A DNA stretch of 64,000 bases, taken from assembly GCA_033239125.1 (NCBI GenBank), contig BSWB01000002.1:157900409-157964408 (forward strand), given 5' to 3'. Below the pieces are notes generated by a model that was not told where the DNA came from, did no database searches, and worked only from the letters and a program-made list of their open reading frames with translations. The position numbers were made by a program, and so were the translations under genes. The stretch comes from Fagopyrum homotropicum (lineage: Eukaryota > Streptophyta > Magnoliopsida > Caryophyllales > Polygonaceae). Of this stretch, positions 33,478-45,636 are shown in pieces. Position 1 is the stretch's first letter, and every line of letters starts with the position of its first letter.

Positions 33478-33486
33478 TATAAATAG
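33478..33486 (+). promoter_or_regulatory. E1 LTR TATA box
   Basis: TATAAATAG, a consensus plant TATA box, followed about 30 bases later by a pyrimidine-rich initiation region. The same box occurs reversed in E4 at 51051-51059. The 5' LTR copy of E1 has lost this region, so E1 has no promoter in its normal place. Confidence 0.75.
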
Positions 33487-34162
33487 CGGAAATTCATTCA
33501 TTTTCTTTCACATTTCCTCGTAAAAGCTCCGATTTCTCTCAAGCTTCAAATTTAGATCTTCTCTTCGTTTGTCATCCGATTTCGAATCCGTTTGAGTTTT
33601 CGGATTCCTTTCTTCGTCCTCTTCATGTTGGTACCGAGTTTTCGCTTTTCCGACAAAGTTATGGCCAGGTCGAGCATGTCCTTTCCTTGCCCCGTTCTGT
33701 CGCTTCGATTCCGGTGAATTTGATGATGTCCAAGCGTAGCCTACGTCGTTGTGATTACGAATCTTCTTTCGGATCGTCAATCGGGTTAGTAACGAATAAG
33801 TTATGAATTTATTCGTTTTTCGTATTGCGATTTGGCCTAAATGGACCTTAGGCTTGTCAAAATGGATAATCGGAAATTCCATTATGCTCGTCACATTATT
33901 CGGGTGAAATTTAATTAATTAAATTGGGATTCTAGAGAAGACTATAAGTTAGTTAAATTCAATGGAATGAATTTAATTGGTGTTTGAATCGAGAAGTTTA
34001 ATACAAGGAATATGATATTCTCAACAGGTGTTGTTGAAGGTTTCGGTCTAACTATAGCTTAATTGCTTTGTGAGCATATCCTAATACGAGAAAGGAGGAT
34101 AGTCCGAGTGGGAAACAGACTCAATAGTTGGTTTACGAGGTTGTATTGTTCTTACTTGTGAG

Positions 34163-35196
34163 GTAAGTGTATATAAATTACACTTTCTTAGTATATATTA
34201 GGTATTTAATATGAGATTAGTTTTACGTATAGAATATATATATTTACATGTGAAATGTTATGAAGAGATATGGTATAATCTTTAAGTATGCATCAATGTG
34301 GTTGTTATGATATGTGTGATATTATGATTTCTTACATGCCTTGTGGATTATGTGAATGAATCGTATTCTTAGAATGATGCGTGTTATATATGAATGTGAA
34401 GCATGCAAATGTGAGAATGTGATGATATTTATATGAAATGTAATGCATGCATGAGAAGTATGATTTTGATGAGATGAAAGCATGGAATTGAGTTATGATA
34501 TAAAAGTGATAATATAGGATGGTAATTGATTAGTTAGCCCAACTGGGTCCCGCGCCACCTGGGGACTATATAGAGGCAGCGCTCGATCTATGAGGGGCCT
34601 CAGAGGCAGCGCTCGATCTACGAGGGGCCTCGGAAATGTCCCGCACCACCTGGGGACGAGAAACTATATAAAGGCAGCGCTCGATCTACGAGGGGCCTCG
34701 GAAATGTCCTGCACCACCTGGGGACATATATAGAGACAGCGCTCGATCTACGAGGGGTCTCAAAGATTAGATAGCCGAGGTCAGCGCTTGATCTACAAGG
34801 GGGCCTACGACGCTATCGGGTTGGCCAACCTAAAGAGAAAAGAAATACGAAAGCACATGAGAAAATATACCGTACGATCAGTTGGAGCTAGTTAGTTAAT
34901 TATCACCTATGCATCGATGCGATCGAGTCTAGCATGTTATATGTTATGTTGATTATTTTTATGTATGTTTATATGTGATGTGTGATAACATGCTTGAATG
35001 TTTATGTGAAATGTGATATGAATGGTTGTGGAATTATATGTGAATGTGGATATGTATGTATGCTTTGAAATGTGAGGAAGGGTATAGAGTGTCCTTTGGG
35101 GACGGGATATTAGATACTTATATATATTGGGGAGCGTGATTGGTATACCCTTATTGAGTGTGTGGTTCATTGTTGTTATATCCACATTTTTTTCAG
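34163..35196 (+). other. Intron-like module in the E1 3' LTR
   Basis: Donor AG/GTAAGT at 34163 and a strong acceptor TTTTTTTCAG ending 35196. It encloses the hairpin array. The 5' LTR equivalent is 30306-31337. Splicing has not been shown. Confidence 0.4.
34550..34805 (+). repeat. Hairpin array in the E1 3' LTR
   Basis: The same order of A and B hairpins as in the 5' LTR, including the covarying GAGAC/GTCTC and CTTG/CAAG variants. A few positions differ from the 5' copy: CTCA there is CTCG here, and one CGAG here is TGAG. Confidence 0.85.
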
Positions 35197-35486
35197 CTAC
35201 TCAGACTCGGCCTGATCAAGGCAAGTACGTTGGACCCAACACCTGAATTTGAGATCATATCAGGTAGGCTGTTATGGGATGCTACCGCCTAGGATGTTTT
35301 TTGTGGTTTTAAACAGCTGTGTTTTGTTAAACAAGGTTTTATGACGTATGTTAGTATGTATATATGTTGTGAAGATGGTTGAAGATAAAGTTTTAAAATT
35401 TTCCATTTTCCGTTTTTCCGCTTATTGTTTTAAACAAGGTTAATTAATTGGTAATAAATTAGAAATGAAATAGGTGTCACATTTTT

Positions 35487-35704
35487 GACCTAAATGAACC
35501 TAAAAAATAAAACTAACAATCTCGAACAATAAAATAAAAATTTCAATTATATAATAATTTTAGTATAAAGAGTTAAATATAGAAAAATAACATTCTCATA
35601 CTTCTCAAAACATAGAAGAGTCTCATATGCAGTTATGTTTCTTTCTTTATTCATATAGGAAAAACAAAAAAAGCTAGAGCACGTGAAAACTAGATCACGG
35701 ACAT
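35487..35704. other. AT-rich non-coding stretch
   Basis: No gene. The GAAAAACAAAAAAAGCTAGAG block (about 35658) resembles about 18273-18293. Confidence 0.5.
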
Positions 35705-36350
35705 ATATATAGATTTTGGTTCACGTGGTGAGGACCCTTGTGGATAGGAATAAGGAGAGTCATGGTGATGTCACGTGACACCACCATAAAATGAATTGTT
35801 AGTAATAAAAATATGAACACTGCCTATAACAAAAAAAAACAATCATTAATAAAATTATGAACACTTACTTTGAAAAATATGAACACTTACTCTAAAAATT
35901 ATAAACACACATTTGTAAAATAATGAACATCATATTTTTTTTTCACGATTTGAAACAAAAAGAAAATTTTTACAAAAACGAACTTTTAGTGTTAAAACAT
36001 GAACAATTAGTGTTTAGAAAAAATGAACAGTTATTAATAAATATGAACACTAATAAATATGAACACTTACTTTAAAAACCATGAACACTTACTTTAAAAT
36101 CCATGAACACCATAATTGTAAGAACAATGAACACATATTTGTACAAATATGAACAACGTTTTTTTTACAACCATGAGCACCATATTTTTATTACTAACTG
36201 TTCATTTTGTGGTGGTGACACGTGGCATGACACGTCATCGTTTTTTTCCTCGGAAAAAAAAAAAGATGACATGGCATGCCACGTGTCACCATCCCAACTC
36301 TCCTCATTCCTATCCACAAGGGTCCTCCTCACCATAACCGGCCTATATAT
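35705..36350. mobile_element. Palindromic MITE-like element with TATGAACACTT repeats
   Basis: The ends are inverted copies: ACCCTTGTGGATAGGAAT on the left near 35733 and its inverse near 36308. The arms also share CACGTG-type blocks and TTAGTAATAAAAATATG. The middle (about 35810-36160) has roughly a dozen degenerate units containing ATGAACACTTACTTT or similar. A strong local hairpin lies at 36214-36290 (GGTGACACGTGGCATG inverted). No transposase. Frames at 36103-36552 follow the repeats and are not genes. Confidence 0.7.
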
Positions 36351-36756
36351 AATACATATATATGTCGTATACTTATACCACACACTTATGGTAATTCTCA
36401 ACCATCTCTTTGCCGTCATTAGCAAAGAATTCAATAATCTCAACAACTCTACTACGACCACACCACCCACGTCTTACATACATATTTTAACCTCTTTGAT
36501 TGCAACTCAACAAACAAAATGGAATCTAATTAATATATATTATTATTTATGAAAAGTTTTGAATTTATTTTTTGTTATGGTTTGATTTTGATATCACGTA
36601 GAGAAACGAGAGGGATGAAAAGTGAAAATGAAAAATCATTCATTCTATGGATTAATTTTATATATCATGAACTAAATTTTATTTCATTCCATTTTATTTT
36701 GGGAGTAAAAAATGTCACCTTATTCTTATTTATTAAACTGCAATTGAAACTATACA
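36351..36756. other. AT-rich non-coding stretch
   Basis: No supported gene, RNA or element; the open frame at 36549-36791 is AT-rich chance sequence. Confidence 0.5.
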
Positions 36757-37930
36757 CTAGTTTAGTGTTAGTGTCTCGCACATGTATTTAAAATAACAAC
36801 AAAAAAATTGATTTTTTTTTTCAAATCTATGGAATTATAAATATATACATCCAAAATATTACAAAATAACAATAAAATGGTGCACATGTATTAGATACAC
36901 ATTTCGCTATCCATCTTCGTAAGTTAAAGGTAAAATTCTATTTATGTTAAAAAGTATACGCGTGTAGTGAAAATAACAAAATAATGTTAAGTCAGTTCAT
37001 CGTGTAACTATGACTACATTTGGTGCAATGCCAAGTTAGGGAGTGTTCAGTATTTATTTGTAGTAAAAAAGTACAATATAAAAAAATTAAAAATTAAAAT
37101 TCTATGCAATTATAACTATTTATTTAAAAGAATAAAAAAAATAACAACAAAATGGTACATATATTAGAATACACGATTCCCCATTCAACTTTGTAATGAA
37201 TGCATGAGCATTTGTGAAAAAGTCTACTTGTGGAAATAGAAAAATTAGTATTGATATCAGTACAACATCAATTATGCTCGTTTGATAATATTCATTTGTA
37301 AGTAATAAATATATAACAAATTTTCATTTGTGCACCCTTTCAATTTTTATCGGGGTCAACGATAAAATTGAAAAAAGAATATCCGCGTGAGGCCCCAAAC
37401 AAACGCAGAGCCCAGGTGCTAAACGCGACATCAGTCGGTTAGAAATCAAATTACAGTCCTCATCTTCCTACAATGACTCCTTAAAATGACAAATCAATTG
37501 TCACCCTACTTAATTTAATACGGGAAGGCAAACGACCACTTGACCGGTGCACTCACCTTTGTCTTCCTCTTACGTGGCTGTTTAGTTTCCAAAGTACGCA
37601 TGTGACCTACCATGTGCACGTTTTCCTGTACTCCACTAGTTTCTTCATGTGTGCATGGTGTCATAGTGGGGCTGAACGTGTCGGACTTATCCAAGCATGG
37701 GTGGTGAGTTTTCAACGTGTGTGCATGCTACCATGAAGCCCACTAACTTCCTCATTCAATGTGTATGCATGAATTCTTGTATGGGTGGTGAGCTGACAAT
37801 TTACTAGTCTGCATGGCTTACACGTCCTCTACAAGAACCAATGTTATCTTCTTACTTTGGTTAATCTCCTTTCCATCAGCTAGTGCAATGCATGTCATGT
37901 GTCTCTACATGGTTTCCACGTCCTCTATGA
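36757..37930. repeat. Non-coding repeat copy B2
   Basis: Matches 16279-17223 plus 18340-18599 in order and orientation but lacks insertion A2, so it shows the empty state. Contains CTTTGTCTTCCTCTTACGTG and the CTCCACTAGTTTCTTC block. The 66-codon minus frame at 37515 is not preserved in B1. Confidence 0.7.
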
Positions 37931-38520
37931 CGGCATGAAACATAAAAAAAGATCAATATCTTTCTTTATTTCAAGTATGCAAAGATTTTAACCTATTAAC
38001 TCTCTAAACGTTAATCAAATTCCACAATAGAACTCATCCATTGAAAAGTGAGGAGATTCATTCTACATAAATATCTCTCATTTAAATAGGGGGTGGACTC
38101 AATTTGAAACCCCACGATCCATCAGAAAGTTATCGCAAAAAATATAATCTAACCAAATCAAGTACTCGATTAAAACTAGGGGAAGCAATTTTGTAACATG
38201 ACATATGAATTAGATAAAGAGAAGGAGCAAAAGAATATTAGGAGAGACAATGCAAGCTTAGATAAGTTTGGGATATAAAGAAAGTTTCAAGAAAAGGAGA
38301 GTATACGTGAGCTTAGATGCGTTTTTCCTTCGTAGTCATTTTATAAGACAAAGTTGAAATTGAAAGGGAGAAGGCGAGAGTCGAAGAAAAGAACCAAGCT
38401 AAATCGACTGGAACCTAATCATACCTTGTTTCAAAACTTTATTTTATTTCGATCGGCAATTCAGAGTCATTGCAAACACCATGAACATTAGCTTCGCAAA
38501 CAATAAATCAACAATGATAC
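37931..38520. other. Non-coding stretch
   Basis: No coding frame or repeat that I recognise. Confidence 0.4.
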
Positions 38521-38760
38521 CACTAAGTAACAAAAACACAGTTTTGCGACGGCAGCAATTGGCGTAAAAGAAAACACACATTTTATGAAGGCCTAAACTG
38601 TCGGCGTTGTGCATCTTAAAGAAATATTTGTTGTAACATGATGAATCGCCGGCACAAAACTGCACGCCTTTTGCAACGGCCTAAATTGCTGCCGTTGTTC
38701 CGTCGCAAATGATGTGTTTTGGGAAATTGCCGTCGCAAAAAACGGAACACCTCTTGCAAT

Positions 38761-41216
38761 TGTAATACCCGAAAAATTTAAACTCCGTTTAATAACGGAT
38801 TAAATCGGATTTCGATCCGCCAACCTTAATTCCGTTAAATAAAAGAAACGAAATTAAATTCTATCATTTTATGTGACTTTGCTTCACATAAAATGATAAC
38901 TTGTAACCCGTAAATAATCCCGTAAATAATTCCGTAATTTTAACGGTTCCAGGCTATTGGTGAGTATTCTTTCAGCTGAGTTGTTTTATGGGAAGGTAGG
39001 CCCAAATTCTAGCCCAAAATGCTCCCAGCCGGCCCAACTTCACACCATTACCCTAATCTCCTCATTAACTAAAGTTTAACCTAATCTAACCTTAGAACCT
39101 AATCAACTAATTCACATCTACGATTGCCGCTGCACATGAGCTTATTTTCCGAAACCAACACCAACTCTCCTACTACCGACTGTAATCTTCCTAGCCGATC
39201 TCTCTCGACGCCGGGACCTGCACATCACCGGCAACCAGACGCACAAATCAAGGCTGTTCTCCCAGCCCAGGCGGCGTCTGCATGCTTCGGCGAATCAGTG
39301 ACATTGTCGAGGTGAGTCCGTTGTTGCAGCGCTTCCCTTTCTCTCGCTACTGCAGGTTAACATCGGGTACTACTCTACCGTAGTACAACAAAGAGGAAAG
39401 CGACTGAAGGCGGTACTCCCCAATTAACGAACCGCAAGAGACTATTTCAACTTCATCCTCCGCTCCAGACCACACCTCCATCGACTGGGAACAACGCATC
39501 ACCACGAGCAGCCAATACCGGAATTCTCGAGCTTCTCCGGCAGTAGTTAGGTGAGCATACCGTCGCCCTCTACCTCTCTTCGTTTCCCACTGTTTTGCAA
39601 GTAATAACGGCGTCGAGGATGGTCTGTACTTGACAGCACCAAGTGTAGTGTGTGCTATAATTTAGACAGTAGGCCAATACGCTGTGGTTACGAGTCCAAC
39701 GACTAGGAGTCCATATCGGTTCAGCCTGCTGCCGGTAAGCTCTCCTTGTGCTCTTGTTATTACGGTCCTACTAGTATAGTGAACAATAGGTAGTTTTAGA
39801 TCCAAGTTTTTATCCAGAATGGATGGAGGTGAGTGTAGAACTCAGGATCACCTAGAAACCTTGCTGAAATGTTGTGTAGTGCATAGAAACTGACTAGTTT
39901 GGGAGTTAGATTTCGATACCTTAGAATGACGATCCACCGTTTAATTTTTGATATATGGTAGATAGAAACACCTAGTTTACTGTGTTAAATTTTGGGAGAA
40001 AGTTAACGGTCGGATTAGAACTTACAAGGGCTCGAAGTAGAGCCGTTGGGCTATTTTATAGTAGAGGAAAATTGACTAAGTATGGAATTTTTTCAGATTT
40101 CATTCCAACTTTGGAGATTTATGGGAGAGTTATGGTTAAGTATTTTTGAGAGATCTTTACCCCTATATTTAGTATGTATATCATAGAGGAGCTAGGGTTT
40201 TATTTTGGAATTTTTATAACCTTATCCAAGCGGCGTTTATGAACCCAAAATCAGGCTTTAATGACTATGGTATAAATTAAGAATGTTGGATAATTCTTAT
40301 AAAACCTTACTAAATTAAGAATTTTGGAATTTTCGCATGAGGTTGGACATCTGGATGTGATTTTGATCCACATGCCTTATTTGATAGGCGTTTGAGTTAC
40401 CACGGGTTCGGACCGAGTTGAGATTTGAGAAAACGATTTTTGATCAAGGTAAGTCCTTGCGACTTAGTTGGTTTCTGGATATTAGTTGAGTGATATTAGT
40501 GGTGTGTGTACCATGTGTGTTATAATAACAACTTGTTAGGACGACCGTTGTTATTATGTGTTAAGGCCCAAGTGTATGTATAACGGGCCGTGACATCACT
40601 GCCCAGCTCTGCCAGGAGACTGGGAGGTTCTCTATACCCAGACCATACAGGTACACGGTGAGATGCATCGGATCCACTCCTGATGGGTACACGGGGGCGG
40701 AGGCGAGGTTTGGGAATCCCTCGTGTCACAAAATAAGTATCATTAGAGTGAACGACTTAAATGAAGATAATAAATGGATTGTTTGAAAGCATGATGAGTG
40801 TTTATGATTTTATGTGTGTGTGTATGCTATTATTATTATTATTCTCCTAATGTTTAGATAACTAGATAATGGTTGTTTTGTTGTGTTTTTAGATTTACCG
40901 CAGGTTAGAACAACAGCTGAGTCATCCGGAAGTAGTGGTCAGCCGGGTCTCCGTACTCTTTAGAGTGGGGGTTTGGGTTGTTGCTTTGTTGTCTTTTCCT
41001 TTTGTTAAGACAGTTAGTCTTTTCCGTTGTTTAAGTACGATAGGCTGTTAGACTTTGTTGCATTCATCCTTTTACAAATACATTTTATGAATTTCGGTTT
41101 TTCTTATTTGTGTCTTGTTGCAAGATCCTAGTAATATTGTTATCAAAATGAGGTCGGGACCCATTGTGAGGTCCTAACTAGTAATACTCTGAGTTCTGAG
41201 AATTCGGGGTGTTACA
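38761..41216 (+). repeat. E3 5' LTR
   Basis: 2,456 bp, TGTAATACCC to GGTGTTACA. Compared with the 3' LTR it lacks a segment of roughly 110-120 bp (present at about 47190-47335) near 40320. Donor-like AAG/GTAAGT at 40449 and acceptor-like sites ending 40892 and 40903 form the intron-like module. Confidence 0.92.
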
Positions 41217-44200
41217 ACATGGTATCAGAGCCAGGTTGGCAACAATGGCACTTGAAATCTTATAAAAGACTGAATAAGTACTTGTAGAGAACCCGAAAAG
41301 GGACCTGAGTTTTAAAAAGGACTTTTGGTTTTCAAATGCATGCATAGTCTGGTTGGGGATAGAAAAGTACGGCTGACCACCACTACTACCGCAGATCTCA
41401 GTATGCTTAGTATGAACTTTAGGTTTTACTTTAGTGGGACTTTTAGCTTGTTTATAAAGATATGTTATATAGATAGGTATATGCCGAAGATTAGTAGAAA
41501 TTGTAGTTATGTTATGTCCTTAACGGAGATAACATAATGAGTTTCTCACCCATTTGACACATCTAAGTAGATTTTGAAGGGTGTCAACGTGAGGATTAGT
41601 ATGCACATCTTATGTGCATTAGGGTAGACGAACGGCGGACAACTCCTTCGAGCTTGTTGAGAAACGTCAAGACGGAAAAGTGAAGACTAAAAGACAACAC
41701 CAACTACGATGACAAGAAGAGAATCCCGAGTCAACTCAATATGATCAAATGAAGAATATACATGAGGGTAGTTCCGGTAACGCGCTGGATGACCGGCAAG
41801 TATGCAAATTGGAAGAGACAACCCATAGGTTCTTTCAAGATGGTGTAAAGCAACGTTACAAACAAAGGGGATGCCTTCAGAAACAGAAATAGGCATGAAG
41901 GTCAAGGTGAACTATAGTAGCGATCCAGACAAGAGGCATTGAATCTAAGCTTACTGACGGACCAGAAGGTGAACGTTTGAGGCTAGAAGCAGAGCGGAAT
42001 ATGATCACTCTCGACAATTTACTTGCCACCACAATCAAGATGGGAAACCGAGACAATCATAAGTGTAAGAGTTGATACATTGTCCATCCCGATACGAAGA
42101 ATGAAAGAGCCGCAAAAATGAAAACTTACAGGTTGCTAGAAAGGGGATGGCCGATTTCACCGACATGGAAGTGGTGTGACCTCCTAGAACACACAAGAAT
42201 TACAAAAAGGATCGGGATACAACAAAGACTGGATTTCTATAAAGACGGAAGTACAAGCAGCACCCCAAGGAAGGAGGGTGTAGGAGAATAGTCTTGGGAA
42301 AAAAAGAGGGTCTCTAATGACTTCTCACTCACGAAGGGATTTAAGTTAATAACACTAACAGATCATAACAGAGAACAACAAGTGGACAATAATTCGGGTA
42401 AAAAGAATCATGGAGAAATGCCTACAAGTTATCGTAGAAGAAGTGATAAGACCGTTGGCAGGAGACGGAAATACAACTAGACTCATAAGAGTATAGTGCT
42501 CTTATAAGAGTGTAATTTGTAGAAGTAGCTAAAGGAAAAATAAATGGAAGAGATATATTTTCACCTTGTTTATCAAACCTCAAAAGAGATAGAAGAAAGG
42601 TAAGTCTACGATCTTATAGAAGGTCAACTACAGACTAATTGGTAACAATAGAGAATTTACACGTGCGGGCTAACTAGTGATGGTTGGTTGATAGATAAGA
42701 AGAATAACCACAAGGTTATAAAGGCAATTTACCGACATCTGGTGAATTTCTTCCAGAGATCAACGACGACAATGGTGAAGTTAAATCAATACCAGTACTA
42801 GTAGCCTTGATGGTAACATTGAATGAGTAAATATGATAACTCTAATAAAGAAATTAAAGAGAAGCTCTTGACGGTCGGCAATGACCATTCATGATAGTAA
42901 TGGTGTAAAGGGAATTGTTGTGAGTAGTTACTTACTACTGACTAAGGAAAGATACATATCAAAGTTAGTATGAAGGAATCCATGTAAGAAGAACTAGAAG
43001 AGTAAGAAGAAATAGATGATTGTGAACATGTTCTATGTCTTAGCATTCCACACAAGTAGGACTGAGAGAGCTCCTCCGAGAAAAGGTGGGGTCAAACTGT
43101 CGAGATTGACAGGGAAAACCCTTGTGATTAAAGGAGTGATATATAATAAATAGAATTATAGAGGAGGCACAAACATAGGGAGTATGATTTAAAGCCTTGG
43201 TGAAACGTGTGGTCGAGTTGTGAGGTGATTTCAGATGGAATATACATGTTGGCTAGAACAGACATAAGAAGGAGTAAAGTTGAATGACTAAAGGTTGTTA
43301 TATGGATCCGGTATTTTCCCCAATTAGATGATTACCGGAAAGTGTATGTATAAAAGTTTAATGAGAAATGGAGGTACTCCAATGAGAATTCAAGCTGGAT
43401 TGATAACATAAGAGTTGATGAAAGTAATAAGACCAACCAACGCAGTTCATAAATGCGAGTCAAGAACTTTGATTTTTGAGAAAAACATATACAACTGAGG
43501 TTTCTTATGCAAATGGTACCGATAGGTGTTTAATAAAAGTCATACATATCAGACCGATAACGCTAGGATGGCTAAAGTTTAAACCAGAAGAATAACTTAA
43601 CCAGTAAGAAGGAAATTCATGTATCAAAAGGCGGGTCTTGCTAAATTGGAATAAAGTGTTGGGATGAGGATGCCTTTGTAGAATCTATGCAAGAGTACAA
43701 CGTAACTGAGGTTCCAACATGAAATGGGCAGTAATGATCAACTGAAAGTTTAGACAGATTCAGGGGAGGAAATTGTTATAAGACGAGTCACCTAGTAGAA
43801 GAGTTCACAAGACAAGCTTGTGAGACCAAAAGAAGTAAAATGTTGACCCGGATATGAGGGTCTAAGGTGCATGGAAGGGATACCTACAATGGAGTGTAGA
43901 AGCAAAATGTAGACTTTACAAGTGTGGAGAGGTTTTGACCCCCTCAAAAATATAGGAATTTGAAAGAAATCGCAATGTCGGTATCAAAGAGTTGAAGCCC
44001 TGTAGCGGAAACAACGGAGTATTATGAAGGCAATGTTTCCGGTAACACCAGCGAAGGAACGTATATATGAGAACGGCCTTGGTGGACTCGAAAGTCCAAG
44101 GTAACCCCAATTATCACGGGACCTAAGTCATCAACACCGACGGTCCATGCAAGGGAAACTGCAAGGGGATGATAACTAAAATCATCAGAACTACAAAGAC

Positions 44201-45180
44201 ACTTACCAGCTATCGTTGAAGACTTGGAATGACTATTTAGGTCAAGATGAATGACCCAGTTGGGCTCGAGAAGTAGAGTTAGCCTAAGGAAACAGAAGTG
44301 TGGAAGATAAAACGAATTAGCGAAGCATGAAAAGATTAATCGAGCAAATGATGCTCACCAAGAATTTAACGCCAGTATAGGTATGAGAAGAGCAGGTCCG
44401 GAATATTGAGATAAGTCAATTATAGACTGACCGACATCAACTGAGGACGTATAAGTGTTGATTAGTATTGACGAGTAGGTACCGTTAAGAAGAGATATTA
44501 GTGACTGCGAATTTAAGAGATAACTTTACCGATGCCTTGGAGAATTCTCCAAGTAGGCAACGACAACTTTCTAGGGTGATCTAAGGATATAGAGAGAATC
44601 GGGTTAGAAGTTGCTTGTTGGTTGGTTAAAAACAGACTATGGTTGAATAATAGAGTAAGGGTCTAATTGAAGAGGACCTTGCTAGTAGTAGAGGGGAAGT
44701 ATAGGCGGGAGTTGGGTAAATCATGTTGACCCTTAGAAAAGACGCTATTGTGACTAAGGGGTGTTACACCAGAAGTGTGGTAGGCCCATAACCCACAGAT
44801 GAAGAAAATCAATGTTAGGTAAACTATGATTTCAAGTTAAGGAATTTGAGATCTATATGAAAAGGCCCACTTGGGTGTGTGATTTGTTTTGAGTTATATA
44901 AATTTGAAAGCTTGACAGGAAGTAGGTGAAAATCCATTAATTAAGAAACGATCCGATTAGGTCACATTGAGGAAACCGGGCCAAGCGGTTCGTATTACAA
45001 AGAGCATTAGGCACTTAGTACAGTGCCGACATGAGTTTAAGATTATTATTGCAGAATCGATAGTCAGGAACTTTCGAAAAAAAAAGCAAGTGGGCATAGT
45101 AGAAGGAAAAGCTTGGTAGAATCATCAAAAGAGCTAGAAGTAAGTTTAGAAAACCAAACCGTGGAGAGAGTACCTACCGA
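41217..45180 (+). other. E3 non-coding internal region with PBS
   Basis: PBS TGGTATCAGAGC at 41220-41231. The rest has no Gag, protease, RT or integrase core that I can recognise. Blocks near 42340, 42581 and 42660 match the E2 non-coding region in the same order. Confidence 0.65.
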
Positions 45181-45426
45181 ATCCTAGACACGTCATCAGT
45201 CACGAGGATCTGATAGTAGAGCCCGATCATACATTTGTAGAGTACCCAGTAGCTGTTTCGGTGCGCAGTACTAGAAGTCTGCGGTCCAAAGAGATACCGA
45301 TTTTGAGGATTCAGTGGTCTAGACGAGGAGCTGATGAGGCCACTTGGGAGATAGAGGAGAGTATTAGACGTAGTTACCCTGAATTCTCTAAGGGGTTAGA
45401 TGTTACTTCTGTATCGAAGAGTTAGT
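45181..45426 (+). pseudogene. E3 pol C-terminal remnant (chromodomain-like)
   Basis: Encodes HVISHEDLIVEPDHTFVEYP, then SLRSKEIPILRIQW and WEIEESIRRSYPEFSKGLD. It is close to the E2 tail, and the open frame is well preserved although the rest of pol is gone. Confidence 0.75.
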
Positions 45427-45636
45427 ACTCGGATGTTGTGTTGTTTGACCTTTCATGTTTTCATATTTGATTGAGTGATTATGTTTTATGTGATGTGTGT
45501 CTGAGTATGATGATTGAATAGTTGCATGGTAGAATACGAAATTTTTTTTATTGAAACTAAATTATACAAAGAAAGTTGTCTGATTAGGTACATCATTCTA
45601 AGTTTCGGGACGAAACTTCTTTTTAGAGGGCACTGA

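Larger units (their letters stand above)
18802..35481 (+). mobile_element. E1: Tekay/Del-like Ty3/Gypsy element with tiny internal region
   Basis: The LTR pair begins TGTAACGGTCAA and ends GGTGTCACA and is flanked by TTTTT on both sides (18797-18801 and 35482-35486; weak because of low complexity). The internal region is only 1,253 bp (31623-32875): PBS, a gag fragment and a chromodomain-like pol tail; protease, RT, RNase H and most of integrase are absent. The 5' LTR is broken at 19223/30117 by the E2 concatemer, and the LTR segment matching 33303-33973 is missing there. It can only have moved with enzymes supplied by another element. Confidence 0.85.
32876..35481 (+). repeat. E1 3' LTR
   Basis: 2,606 bp, TGTAACGGTCAA to GGTGTCACA, preceded by a purine-rich tract (AAAGTGGGAGA). 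It is complete and contains the 36-bp array, TATA box, hairpin array and intron-like module. Confidence 0.92.

Noticed and set aside
18797..35486. TTTTT as firm target duplication of E1
   Set aside because: Consistent in length and position but low complexity; kept only as weak support.
36103..36552. 149-residue frame
   Set aside because: Encoded by ATGAACAC-type repeats and the palindrome of a MITE-like element.
41687..41905. 72-residue minus-strand frame in the E3 internal region
   Set aside because: No similarity to any retroelement protein and not preserved in the related E2 region.
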